Below, piece after piece: positions 21,245 to 30,105 of a DNA stretch of 64,000 nucleotides (position 1 is its first letter; each line of letters begins with the position of its first letter). A program made the position numbers and the translations under genes. Source of the stretch: Bordetella genomosp. 11 (GTDB taxonomy: Bacteria > Pseudomonadota > Gammaproteobacteria > Burkholderiales > Burkholderiaceae_B). The DNA lies in assembly GCF_002261215.1 (NCBI RefSeq), contig NZ_NEVS01000004.1, forward strand, positions 558,001-622,000, read 5' to 3'. The notes beneath the pieces are model-generated. The model was not told the DNA's origin and made no database searches. It was given only the letters and a program-made list of their open reading frames with translations.

Positions 21245-22429
21245 TTATCGTTGAATGGATGCGGCAAGGCTGGCGCGTGCCGCGGCGATGCCGGCACCGG
21301 AGGTGAATGCATGGCCCAGGTCCGCAAGAACGCTTTCCAGGTGCGCCAGGTCGGTCAGGATCGTGTCATCGTCGAAGTCCCCCATCGTGCCGATGCGGAT
21401 AACCCGCCCGGACAGTCGGTTCCGCGAGCCGGCGATCACCGTTCGATGGCGTTCGTACAGCGCCTTGACGATCGCCGCGCCATCCAATGCCTGCGGCACC
21501 GAAAGCGCGACAACGGTGCTGGACAGATTGCGGCCGGTGCCGAAGATGGGAAGGTTGATGGCGGCCGCGCCATCGCGCAGGGCTGTCGAGAGGCGGCGGT
21601 GACGAGCCAGTACCCGGGGCAGCCCTTCGGCGTGGATCATGTCCAGGGCCTCGAGCAGTCCATAGACGACGGGCACGGCGGGCGTGAACGGCGTTTCGCC
21701 TTTTTCCAGCGATGCCAGCGCGCGCTTGAAGCTCCAATAGAAGGCGGGAAGGTGGTCGCCGCGATCGATGACCTCCCAGGCCTTGGCACTGACGCTGGCC
21801 AGGCCCAGGCCAGGCGGGCACATCAAGGCTTTCTGCGATGCTGACACGACGACGTCGACGCCCCATTCATCCTGTTTCATCTCCGTGCCGGCCAGCCCGC
21901 TGACCGAATCCGTGACGAGCAGCGTCGGCGTATCGCGCACGAGGGCGCCGAGCCGCGCGAGGTCGGCAGTAATGGCGGTCGAGCTTTCATTGTGGATGAC
22001 GAATACCGCGCGGTAGGTCTTTTCGCGCAGGCGCTGCGCCACCGCGTCGATGTCGATGTCGCTGCCCCATGGCATGTCCAGCCGATCGAAGCGAGCGCCG
22101 ATTTCCTGCGCGATCGTGGCAAAGCGTTCGCCGAACTGGCCGTGCGAAACGAACAGCAGTTCCGTGCCGGCGCTGGCGATATTGACGACCGCCGCTTCCA
22201 TCATGCCGCTGCCGGAGGCGGCGAAAAAAAGAATGCGGTTGCGCGTGCCGAAGATGGGCTTGAGGCGTTCCTCGGCATCGGCCAGCATCGCCCGGAACTC
22301 CGGACCGCGATGGTTGACGATGGGGCGTGCGGTAGCCTGCCGGATGCGTTCGGGTACGAAGGTGGGGCCGGGCAGGCGCAAGCGGTATCCCTCGGGAATC
22401 GCTACGGCCCGATTTGCAGCATGAGACAC
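21245..22429 (-). CDS. Class V aminotransferase (alanine-glyoxylate/serine-pyruvate type)
   Basis: A 394-residue PLP enzyme. Family signs are RLPGPTFVPERIR, the PIVNHRGPEFRAM segment, FFAASGSGMMEAA, the TDSVSGLAGTEM aspartate, and the Schiff-base lysine K200 in VVVSASQKALMCPPG. The start is GTG 22429, preceded by GGAGG nine bases upstream; the open frame further upstream has no such site. It heads the minus-strand operon with the ABC importer, so the imported compound is probably an amine or amino acid that is transaminated. An aminoethylphosphonate transaminase role is possible but the sequence is closer to the alanine-glyoxylate branch. Confidence 0.87.
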   Translation of the reverse strand: MSHAANRAVAIPEGYRLRLPGPTFVPERIRQATARPIVNHRGPEFRAMLADAEERLKPIFGTRNRILFFAASGSGMMEAAVVNIASAGTELLFVSHGQFGERFATIAQEIGARFDRLDMPWGSDIDIDAVAQRLREKTYRAVFVIHNESSTAITADLARLGALVRDTPTLLVTDSVSGLAGTEMKQDEWGVDVVVSASQKALMCPPGLGLASVSAKAWEVIDRGDHLPAFYWSFKRALASLEKGETPFTPAVPVVYGLLEALDMIHAEGLPRVLARHRRLSTALRDGAAAINLPIFGTGRNLSSTVVALSVPQALDGAAIVKALYERHRTVIAGSRNRLSGRVIRIGTMGDFDDDTILTDLAHLESVLADLGHAFTSGAGIAAARASLAASIQR

Positions 22430-22751
22430 CCTGTGGAACCTCCCCTTGTCGCTCCACTGCATCCAATCATACAGTCGTACAGTGGCGCAAAGCATGTACG
22501 GTTTGCTGTTAATAGTCAATCCGGTGTATCGCGGTCGAAGCAAAGTCCGGTCGCGAATCATTACGCCGAGCTGAAGCGGCCGCGCGGCAGCGCGATCGTC
22601 GCGATGTCGCGGCCAACGTCGGGCAAAGCACACCGTGCCGGCGGTAAATGATCGTGATGGCGCCGCTTTTGCCGATTGACGCGGGTACGGCTATTGCGTC
22701 GCGCGGGGAATAAAATCGCCCGTTTCGTCTACGACCCTGGCCGGCATCCCC

Positions 22752-24821
22752 ATGACAGATACTTCCCGAATCCCCGATCGTGTCTCGCTTCCCGAATTGA
22801 CCGTTCGCGGCGTCATACTCGGCGCGCTCATCACGGTCGTGTTCACGGCGTCGAACGTTTATCTGGGATTGAAGGTCGGCCTGACATTCTCTTCCGCCAT
22901 CCCCGCCGCCGTGATTTCCATGTCGGTCTTGCGCCTGTTCCGCGATGCCAACATCCTGGAAAACAATATGGTGCAGACGCAGGCCTCGGCGGCGGGCACG
23001 TTGTCGTCCGTGATTTTCATCCTGCCCGCGCTGGTCATGATGGGCCACTGGCAAGGGTTCCCGTTCTGGCTCACCCTCGCCGTGTGCGCGGCGGGCGGCA
23101 TGCTGGGTGTCATGTTCACAATCCCGCTGCGGCGCGTGATGGTGGTGCAGAGCGATCTGCCCTATCCCGAAGGCGTGGCGGCCGCGGAGATCCTGCGCGT
23201 GGGCGCGACTGCATCGGCGGACTCCCAGGCCGGTGCCGGCGAAGCGGCTGCCGGCACGTCCGGGGCGCGGCGCGCGTCCGGCACCGGCATGGCGGACATC
23301 GCCACCGGTGGGGTGGTGGCCGCGGCGGTCAGCTTCGCCGCCGGCGGGCTGCGCGTGCTGGGTGACGGCGTGAGCATCTGGTTCTCGGCCGGCGCGGCGA
23401 TCTTTCGCATTCCCATGGGGTTTTCCACCGCCTTGCTGGGCGCGGGCTATTTGATCGGCATTGTCGCCGGGCTGGCGATGCTGACGGGGCTGATCATCGC
23501 CTGGGGAATCTCCGTGCCTGTATTGACGGCGCTGCATCCCATGCCGGCCGACGCCTCGGCGGCAAGCTACGCCACTGGCCTGTGGTCGTCGCAGGTGCGC
23601 TTCATCGGCGCAGGTGTGATCGGCGTGGGCGCCGTCTGGACGCTCGCCACGCTGGCCGCGCCGATGGCGCGCGGCCTGAAAGCGACCTTTTCCAGCTTGG
23701 GCGCGGCGGGAGCGCATGGCGCCGGACCGGCGCCACGCACGGACCGGGATCTGCCTGGCTTCTGGATCGCGGCGATCAGCCTGGTCATGGTGGTTGTACT
23801 GTTATTGACCTTTCATGCCTTCCTGTCCGGCGCGCCATTGGTGGCCGGGCTGACGTGGCGGCTGGTGATCTACGCCGTTATCTTCGCTTTTGTCTTCGGC
23901 CTGCTGGTCGCGGCCGCCTGCGGTTATATGGCGGGGCTGGTGGGGTCGTCGACCAGTCCCATTTCGGGCGTCGGCATTGTGGCCATCGTGCTGGTATCGC
24001 TGCTCATACTGGCCATCGGCAGCCGCGACGGCTTGCTTGCGACCGAGTCGGGCCGGCAGCTTGCCATCGCCGTGGCTATCTTCACGACTTCGGCGGTGAT
24101 CGCGGTGGCCTCGATTTCTAACGATAACCTGCAGGATCTGAAGACGGGCTGGCTGGTGGGCGCCACGCCCTGGCGGCAGCAAGTCGCGTTGCTGATCGGC
24201 TGCGTGGCCGGCGCCGTCGTGATCTCGCCGGTGCTTGACCTGCTGTACAACGCCTATGGCTTCGCCGATGCCATGCCGCGCGCCGGCATGGATCCCTCGC
24301 AGGTTCTGTCCGCGCCCCAGGCCACGCTTATGCTGGCCATCGTGCGAGGCATTTTCACGCACCAGCTGAACTGGGGCATGATCGTGATTGGCATGGGTAT
24401 CGGAATCGGCCTGATCGTAGTGGACAGCATTCTGAAACGCACCTGCAAGGTGGCGCGCATGCCGGTCCTGGCCGTGGGTATCGGCATCTACCTGCCGCCC
24501 ACCGTCAGCGCGCCGCTGGTGCTCGGCGCCGTGCTCGCGTGGCTGGTCGGCCGCGCCCTGCAACGCCGCCGGGCCGCCGGCCGGGCGGACGATCAAGCCA
24601 TTGCCGCCGCCGAACGCCGCGGCGTACTGATCGCCTCCGGGTTGATTGTCGGCGAAAGCCTGATAGGCGTCGTCATGGCGGTGGTGATCGGCGCCAGCGG
24701 CAAGGAGGCGCCGCTGGCCATCGTCGGCCCCGGTTTTTCGTCCATCGCTTCATGGCTGGGCCTGGCCGTGTTCCTGGCCGTGGCGTGGTTGTTCGCGCGA
24801 CGTGTCGTGGCGGCCGTGTAG
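22752..24821 (+). CDS. OPT family oligopeptide/metal-chelate transporter
   Basis: A 689-residue membrane protein with roughly 14-16 helices. The N-terminus ELTVRGVILGALITVVFTASNVYLGLKVGLTFSSAIPAAVI is the OPT signature, followed by NILENNMVQTQASAAGTLSS and DLPYPEGVAAAEIL. OPT members import oligopeptides or iron-siderophore-like complexes; the substrate here is unknown. It is transcribed away from the aminotransferase operon and appears to be a single-gene unit. Confidence 0.93.
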   Translation: MTDTSRIPDRVSLPELTVRGVILGALITVVFTASNVYLGLKVGLTFSSAIPAAVISMSVLRLFRDANILENNMVQTQASAAGTLSSVIFILPALVMMGHWQGFPFWLTLAVCAAGGMLGVMFTIPLRRVMVVQSDLPYPEGVAAAEILRVGATASADSQAGAGEAAAGTSGARRASGTGMADIATGGVVAAAVSFAAGGLRVLGDGVSIWFSAGAAIFRIPMGFSTALLGAGYLIGIVAGLAMLTGLIIAWGISVPVLTALHPMPADASAASYATGLWSSQVRFIGAGVIGVGAVWTLATLAAPMARGLKATFSSLGAAGAHGAGPAPRTDRDLPGFWIAAISLVMVVVLLLTFHAFLSGAPLVAGLTWRLVIYAVIFAFVFGLLVAAACGYMAGLVGSSTSPISGVGIVAIVLVSLLILAIGSRDGLLATESGRQLAIAVAIFTTSAVIAVASISNDNLQDLKTGWLVGATPWRQQVALLIGCVAGAVVISPVLDLLYNAYGFADAMPRAGMDPSQVLSAPQATLMLAIVRGIFTHQLNWGMIVIGMGIGIGLIVVDSILKRTCKVARMPVLAVGIGIYLPPTVSAPLVLGAVLAWLVGRALQRRRAAGRADDQAIAAAERRGVLIASGLIVGESLIGVVMAVVIGASGKEAPLAIVGPGFSSIASWLGLAVFLAVAWLFARRVVAAV

Positions 24822-24879
24822 CCATTCGGTCCGTCCCGTGCGGCGGCGGCGCGATGAAGCCGCCCCGCGGCCGTGCGAG

Positions 24880-25116
24880 CTAATCGTGATAGGCCAGGCG
24901 CAGCGGCAAGGCCTCGCGCTCCGCCAGCCTGCGATTGGCTTCTTCCACCAGTTCATTCTCGGCGGCGCGCAGGGCGGCTGCACCTGTCAGCCCGGTGCCG
25001 CGCTCCACCCGTCGCAGGACCTCGGCCGCGCAGCGGCACGCCACATAACGATGGCCGGTTTCCAGCCAGAAGGTGGCACCGCCATCGACCATCGATATCT
25101 CCCAGATCGCCCCCAT
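24880..25116 (-). CDS. Small hypothetical protein, 78 residues
   Basis: I do not recognise a family. The protein MGAIWEISMVDGGATFWLE... is soluble, with charged helical stretches rich in Ala, Arg and Glu in its second half. GGGAGG lies 7 bases before ATG 25116, supporting translation. It converges with the OPT gene. An inverted repeat at 25179-25195, about 65 bases upstream, may mark its promoter. Confidence 0.65.
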   Translation of the reverse strand: MGAIWEISMVDGGATFWLETGHRYVACRCAAEVLRRVERGTGLTGAAALRAAENELVEEANRRLAEREALPLRLAYHD

Positions 25117-25178
25117 CGTGTCCTCCCGAGGTCCAGGGGTTAACATTGGGCCCCGCACGCATCCGGTCCAAGGCATAT

Positions 25179-25195
25179 GGGCTATCCGATAGCCC
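25179..25195. promoter_or_regulatory. Inverted repeat between two divergent genes
   Basis: GGGCTAT (25179-25185) and ATAGCCC (25189-25195) form a perfect 7-3-7 palindrome in the spacer between the 78-residue gene (minus) and the carboxypeptidase (plus). It could be an operator; no regulator is adjacent. Confidence 0.4.
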
Positions 25196-25397
25196 CATCC
25201 AGCGTTAGCAGGCCTTAGTCTAGGTAGCGTCATTCGGCGCCGGTATCCGGTCGATGCGCTAAGGCTCCCGCAGGATGATCCCGATGCCGTACGCCGCATG
25301 GCGCACGGCCCGCATGGACCGATATGCACGGCTGAACCTTATCCGATCCATGCGGACTAAGGCTCACGTCGGTTTTTATCTTCACTCCGTGGAATTT

Positions 25398-26666
25398 ATG
25401 AAGAAGCTTATTGTCGTTTTGTGGTCCGTCCTGGCCGTTTGCACGATGGGCGCTGCCCGGGCCGCCGCTCCCGCCGCCACGCCCGCCGCGGGTTCCGCCG
25501 CCGCGACGCAGCCCGCCGCTGCCGGACAGGGCGCAGCCACTCCCGCACCGCCCGCGCCGGAAGCGCCGACACCCGATGCCAGGTCGTGGCTGCTGCTGGA
25601 CGCCACCAGCGGCCAGGTCATCGCATCGCAAAATCCGGACGAACGCGTAGAGCCCGCTTCGCTGACCAAGATCATGACGTCCTATCTGATCTTCCAGGCG
25701 CTGCGCGACAAGACGCTGGATCTCAATCAGCAGGTGACCATCTCCACGAACGCATGGAAGGTGGCACCGGGCAGCTCCAAGATGTTCCTGGAACCGGGCA
25801 TGCATGTCAGCATCGACGACTTGCTGTCGGGCCTGCTGATCCAATCGGGCAACGATGCGGCCGTCGCGCTGGCCGAGGCCGCCGCGGGGTCTGAAGGCGC
25901 CTTCGTTCAGCGCATGAATGAAATGGCCGAACGCATGGGGCTGAAATCCACCCATTTCAACAGCCCGCACGGCCTGCCCGATCCACAGACATATTCCACC
26001 GCGCGCGATCTCGCAACGCTGACCGCCCGCGTGATCCACGACTTCCCCGATCTTTACGTGCGCTACGATCACGTGAAGTCGTTCCGCTTCAATAACATCA
26101 CGCAGCCCAACCGCAACCGCCTGCTGTGGAGCGATCCATCGGTGGATGGCGGCAAGACCGGCCATACCGAGGCGGCGGGCTATTGCATGATCGCTTCGGC
26201 CGTACGTCCGGGCGCTACCGGCCAGCGGCGGCTCATCGCCGTCGTCATGGGCACGCCCTCCGACAAGGCCCGCACGACAACGACAGCGATGCTCTTGAAC
26301 TGGGGGTTCCAGAACTTCGAAACCGTCAAGCTTTACGCCAAGGGGCAGTCGGTCGGCAATTCGAGGGTCTGGAAAGGCCAGCAATCGCAGGTGCTGGCGG
26401 GCTTCGACCGCGACATCTACGCCACGGTTCCACGCGCCTGGGTGCCCCGCCTGCAGAAAGTCATCACGCAACAGGGGCCGCTGGTCGCGCCGCTTGCGCT
26501 GGACAGCCAGATCGGCACCGTCGACTTGCAGGTCGACGGCCGCACCATCCAGAGCTATCCCGTCCTGGCCCTGCAGCCAGTGGAGCGAGGCGGCATGCTG
26601 TCGCGCGGCTGGGACAGCATGCGACTGTGGGTGTATGGACTGATGAACGAGCAGCCCCCGGCGTGA
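25398..26666 (+). CDS. dacA: D-alanyl-D-alanine carboxypeptidase (PBP5/6 type)
   Basis: A low-molecular-weight penicillin-binding protein that trims the terminal D-Ala of peptidoglycan stem peptides. The 422-residue product has a signal peptide (residues 1-22), an Ala/Pro-rich linker (23-60), the catalytic S88-L-T-K91, S150-G-N152 and K253-T-G255 motifs, then a C-terminal beta domain and a final amphipathic segment that anchors PBP5 to the membrane. The frame is open back to 25275, but ATG 25398 gives the signal peptide. The long Ala-rich linker is unusual for the family. The symbol is by family only; dacC-like is equally possible. Confidence 0.93.
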   Translation: MKKLIVVLWSVLAVCTMGAARAAAPAATPAAGSAAATQPAAAGQGAATPAPPAPEAPTPDARSWLLLDATSGQVIASQNPDERVEPASLTKIMTSYLIFQALRDKTLDLNQQVTISTNAWKVAPGSSKMFLEPGMHVSIDDLLSGLLIQSGNDAAVALAEAAAGSEGAFVQRMNEMAERMGLKSTHFNSPHGLPDPQTYSTARDLATLTARVIHDFPDLYVRYDHVKSFRFNNITQPNRNRLLWSDPSVDGGKTGHTEAAGYCMIASAVRPGATGQRRLIAVVMGTPSDKARTTTTAMLLNWGFQNFETVKLYAKGQSVGNSRVWKGQQSQVLAGFDRDIYATVPRAWVPRLQKVITQQGPLVAPLALDSQIGTVDLQVDGRTIQSYPVLALQPVERGGMLSRGWDSMRLWVYGLMNEQPPA

Positions 26667-26682
26667 CGCCGGTCGCGTGCGG

Positions 26683-26718
26683 CTGACGTTATGCCAGAAA
26701 TTCCTGTCATAACGTCAG
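26683..26718. promoter_or_regulatory. 36-bp near-perfect dyad upstream of ornithine cyclodeaminase
   Basis: CTGACGTTATG (26683-26693) is the exact inverse of CATAACGTCAG (26708-26718); inside it CAG and CTG pair again around AAATTC. No T run follows, so it is not a canonical terminator. Its core CAG-AAATTC-CTG resembles a shortened Lrp/AsnC site, and an Lrp-family gene lies just past the cyclodeaminase. Confidence 0.6.
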
Positions 26719-26809
26719 TCCATGCGGCACGTACGAGCATCTTGCTGGCTTTTCGTTAGCCCGAGTCCCGATCATGATTCTCTTCTGTGCAGGCACAAGA
26801 GAGAGAACC

Positions 26810-27859
26810 ATGACAAGAATGATCGATGTTCCGGCGATGGCCGCCCTGATGCGCAAGGTCGGCGTCGCCCCGTTCATGCGCGAACTCGCGCATCGCATAC
26901 GCGCGGACTATCTGCGTTGGACGGAATTCGAAAAATCCGCGCGGCTGGCGTCGCATTCCCCGGTCGGCGTGATCGAACTGATGCCGGTCTCCCATGCCGC
27001 GCGCTATGCCTTCAAGTACGTTAACGGGCATCCGGGCAACACTGCGCTGGGCTTGCCTACGGTCATGGCGTTCGGCGTGTTGGCCGACGTGGCGACCGGT
27101 TATCCCTTGCTGATGTCGGAGCTGACCTTGACCACCGCAATGCGTACCGCGGCCACGTCGGTCGTCGCCGCGGCCGCGCTGGCGCGCCCGCAGGCGCGCG
27201 TCATGGCACTGATAGGGAACGGCGCGCAGAGCGAATTCCAGGCGATTGCCTTTCACGATATGCTGGGGATCGAAGAGGTCCGCCTGTTCGACATCGATGG
27301 CCGGGCCACCGCCAAGCTGCAGCGCAACCTGGCGCATGCCGCGCCTGCCATGCATGTCGTCGTGGCCCCGAGCACGGCCGCGGCGGTGCGCGGCGCCGAT
27401 ATCGTCACAACGGTAACGGCGGACAAGGCCTACGCGACTATCCTGACGCCGGACATGATAGAGCCGGGCATGCACCTTAACGCCGTGGGCGGGGATTGTC
27501 CCGGCAAGACGGAAATACATCCCGACATCCTGCGGCAAGCGCGCGTCGTCGTCGAATACGAGCCGCAATCGCGCATCGAAGGCGATATCCAGCAGCTGCC
27601 CGCGGATTTTCCGGTCATCGAACTGTGGCGGGTGCTCAATGGGGAGCAGCCCGGGCGCGAGTCGCCGGATCAGGTCACTCTCTTCGACTCCGTGGGTTTC
27701 GCTTTGGAAGACTACTCCGCGCTGTGCCTCGTCGCTGACCTGGCGCAACGTCACGGCGTGGGCGTCGATCAACCCTTGATCCCATCGGGCGGAGATCCCA
27801 AGGACCTGTATGCCCTCGCGCTGGGCGAAGACGGCGCGGCCTTGCGCGCCGCGGCATAG
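26810..27859 (+). CDS. Ornithine cyclodeaminase family protein
   Basis: A 349-residue enzyme of the ornithine cyclodeaminase/mu-crystallin family, which converts ornithine to proline and ammonia with NAD, or acts on related imino acids. It shows FKYVNGHPGNTALGLPTVMAFGVLAD, the Rossmann-fold ALIGNGAQSEFQ and LFDSVGFALEDYSAL near the C-terminus. ATG 26810 follows AGAGAG. The frame is open to 26774 without a better site. The neighbour is a convergent Lrp-type regulator, which fits amino-acid control. Confidence 0.9.
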   Translation: MTRMIDVPAMAALMRKVGVAPFMRELAHRIRADYLRWTEFEKSARLASHSPVGVIELMPVSHAARYAFKYVNGHPGNTALGLPTVMAFGVLADVATGYPLLMSELTLTTAMRTAATSVVAAAALARPQARVMALIGNGAQSEFQAIAFHDMLGIEEVRLFDIDGRATAKLQRNLAHAAPAMHVVVAPSTAAAVRGADIVTTVTADKAYATILTPDMIEPGMHLNAVGGDCPGKTEIHPDILRQARVVVEYEPQSRIEGDIQQLPADFPVIELWRVLNGEQPGRESPDQVTLFDSVGFALEDYSALCLVADLAQRHGVGVDQPLIPSGGDPKDLYALALGEDGAALRAAA

Positions 27860-27946
27860 CGCGGCACGTCCGGCCCGCGCGTCCCGGGACGGCGCGCAGC
27901 CCCGCGGCAGGGCGGCCGCAAGGGCCGCTATCGATGGTCCGGGTAT

Positions 27947-28378
27947 TTACTTGTACACGGCCAGCAGCAGATTCGTTTCCGAGTTGGCGATGCCCTTGAC
28001 GCGGCGAAGATCGCGCAGCACGCGGTCGAACGTCGCCAGGTCCTGGACCCGGATCTCCGCCACCAGATCCCAGCGTCCGCTGGTCGAATGCACCTGCACG
28101 ATCTCCGGCAGGCGACGCAGTGCCGACAACACGGCGTCGGTTTCATTTCCCCGCACTTCGATCAAGGTCATGGCCCGCACGCCGTCGTTCTCGGTTTCGC
28201 TGCGCAGGCGAACGGTGAATCCCAGGATCGTCCCGCCTCGGACGAGCCGGTCTATGCGGTTGTGGATCGTCCCGCGCGACACCGACAGCTTCTTGGCCAG
28301 CGTGGCGGTGGTCAGCCGGCCATTGTCGCGCAGCAGGGCGATGAGACGGCGGTCCAGATCGTCTAGGGCTTCTTGCAT
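27947..28378 (-). CDS. Lrp/AsnC family transcriptional regulator
   Basis: A 143-residue regulator. Residues 5-55 form the helix-turn-helix (LDDLDRRLIALLRDNGRLTTATLAKKLSVSRGTIHNRIDRL broken here as its two parts), followed by the ligand-binding RAM domain with the ...STSGRWDLVAEIRVQD segment. It converges with ornithine cyclodeaminase and is divergent from the MFS-marR operon. A palindrome upstream of the cyclodeaminase is a candidate target. Confidence 0.93.
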   Translation of the reverse strand: MQEALDDLDRRLIALLRDNGRLTTATLAKKLSVSRGTIHNRIDRLVRGGTILGFTVRLRSETENDGVRAMTLIEVRGNETDAVLSALRRLPEIVQVHSTSGRWDLVAEIRVQDLATFDRVLRDLRRVKGIANSETNLLLAVYK

Positions 28379-28437
28379 GGGGAAGGGCGGGAATGTTGCC
28401 GTTTGGGGGCTGCGCTACTGTAGCACCGCAATGTTCG

Positions 28438-28489
28438 TTCGACCTTTCGCCGCGATCGCGCTAGAATCGTTGATAGATCAATTATTGAT
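28438..28489 (+). promoter_or_regulatory. Promoter and overlapping palindromes before the MFS-marR operon
   Basis: TTCGAC (28438-28443) and TAGAAT (28462-28467) are 18 bases apart. Directly after the -10 lie two overlapping palindromes, TTGATAGATCAA (28470-28481) and ATCAATTATTGAT (28477-28489). The TTGAT/ATCAA half-site is typical of MarR operators, and a MarR gene is the second gene of the operon. Confidence 0.6.
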
Positions 28490-28500
28490 GCGTCCACGAA

Positions 28501-30102
28501 ATGGCCCCCCGCGCTCCCTCTACTCCCCATTCCGCAGGCCAGGTATTGCCGTTCCGCCAATCCCTGATGGCGATGCTGGGCATGTGCTTCGTCGTCATGA
28601 TGGTTGCCATCGACCAGACGGTCGTAGGCACCGCCTTGCCTACCGTCGTTGCCGAGTTGAAGGGCTTCGACCTGTACGCCTGGGTCGCCACCTCGTACCT
28701 GCTGACCTCCGTCATCACGGTGCCCATCTTCGGGCGCCTGGGGGATTACTACGGACGCAAGCCCTTCGTCGTGTTGGCCATCGTCGTCTTCACGGCGGCG
28801 TCGGCCTTGTGCGGCGCGGCCGACAGCATGCTCTTCCTGGTTATTGCCCGCGCGCTGCAGGGCATCGGCGGCGGCATGCTCGTCGGTACCGCGTTCGCCT
28901 GCATTCCGGATCTGTTCCCGGATTCCTATGTGCGTCTGCGCTGGCAGGTCATGTTCAGTTCCGCCTTCGGCATCGCCAACGCCGTCGGCCCCTCGCTGGG
29001 CGGTTTCCTGACCGAATACTACGGCTGGCGTTCGGTGTTCTACGTCAACATCCCGGTGGGGCTGTTGGGCCTGTGGTTCGTGTGCCGCCATCTGCCGCAC
29101 CTGCGGCACAGCGATCCCACCAGGAAAATCCGCCTGGACTGGCCGGGCGCGCTGCTTATCGCGCTGGCGCTGGGCGGGCTGCAATTGCTGGTGGAGCTGC
29201 TGCCCGGCAAGGGCATCGACAGCTTCACCATCGGCCTGGCCATCGCCAGCGTCATCGCCTTCGGTGCCTTGTATTGGTGGGAGCGGCGCTGCGAACAGCC
29301 CTTGCTGCCTTTCGAAATGTTCCGCAATGCCAGCCTGGCGCCGTTGTTCATGCTGGCCTTGCTGGTCGGCGTGTCGATGTTCTCGCTGCTGTTCTATGCG
29401 CCGTTGCTGCTGCAGGGCGGCTTCGGGCTGTCGCCCAAGGACGCCGGGCTGCTTATCACCCCGATGGTGGTCTGCATTACCGTCGGCAGCATCACGAACG
29501 GCCGCATCGTCACCCGCATCAAGAATCCCAACAACATGCTTTATGTCGGGTTCCTGTTGATGTGCCTGGCCACGGCGGGCATTATTTCCACGCACAACTA
29601 CACGCCGGGCTGGCTGATCGCCACGTATATGCTGGCGGCCGGCCTGGGCCTGGGTTTCATCATGCCGAACCTGACGGTGTTCGCGCAGGAAACCGCCGGG
29701 CGCGAGCACCTGGGTATCGCCACCGCCCTGCTGCAGTCGTTGCGCATGGTGGGCGGCATGGTGGGCACGGCGGTGGTGGGAACCATGGTCAACCACAGCT
29801 ACATCAGCGGCGTGCGCGCATCCCTGGACAGCAGCCAGGCGCTGCGTTGGCTGGATACGCTGGACGACCCGCAAATACTGGTCAACCCCGCCGCGCAGGC
29901 GCAGTTTCTCCAGCAGGTAGCCGCGGTCGGCCGCGATGGCGCATCGTATCTGGAAGCGGCGCGCGTTTCGCTGGTCGGCGCGATCCACGACGGGCAGATC
30001 ATCGTGCTGGCAATCGCCATCCTATCGCTATGGTTCGTCCGGCGTGTGCCGCCCGTGCGGCTTACCCGCCGCAGCAAAGTGGCCAGCGCGCCCGCGGAGT
30101 AA
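28501..30102 (+). CDS. DHA2-family MFS drug/proton antiporter
   Basis: A 533-residue transporter with 14 predicted helices. Hallmarks are MVAIDQTVVGTALPTVVAEL in helix 1, FGRLGDYYGRKP in loop 2-3 (motif A), and GPSLGGFLTEYYGWRSVFYVNIPVG (antiporter motif C and the DHA2 signature). It should export hydrophobic drugs or similar compounds. marR follows 3 bases after the stop, and the upstream palindromes suggest that the MarR protein represses the pair. Confidence 0.95.
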   Translation: MAPRAPSTPHSAGQVLPFRQSLMAMLGMCFVVMMVAIDQTVVGTALPTVVAELKGFDLYAWVATSYLLTSVITVPIFGRLGDYYGRKPFVVLAIVVFTAASALCGAADSMLFLVIARALQGIGGGMLVGTAFACIPDLFPDSYVRLRWQVMFSSAFGIANAVGPSLGGFLTEYYGWRSVFYVNIPVGLLGLWFVCRHLPHLRHSDPTRKIRLDWPGALLIALALGGLQLLVELLPGKGIDSFTIGLAIASVIAFGALYWWERRCEQPLLPFEMFRNASLAPLFMLALLVGVSMFSLLFYAPLLLQGGFGLSPKDAGLLITPMVVCITVGSITNGRIVTRIKNPNNMLYVGFLLMCLATAGIISTHNYTPGWLIATYMLAAGLGLGFIMPNLTVFAQETAGREHLGIATALLQSLRMVGGMVGTAVVGTMVNHSYISGVRASLDSSQALRWLDTLDDPQILVNPAAQAQFLQQVAAVGRDGASYLEAARVSLVGAIHDGQIIVLAIAILSLWFVRRVPPVRLTRRSKVASAPAE

Positions 30103-30105
30103 GCC

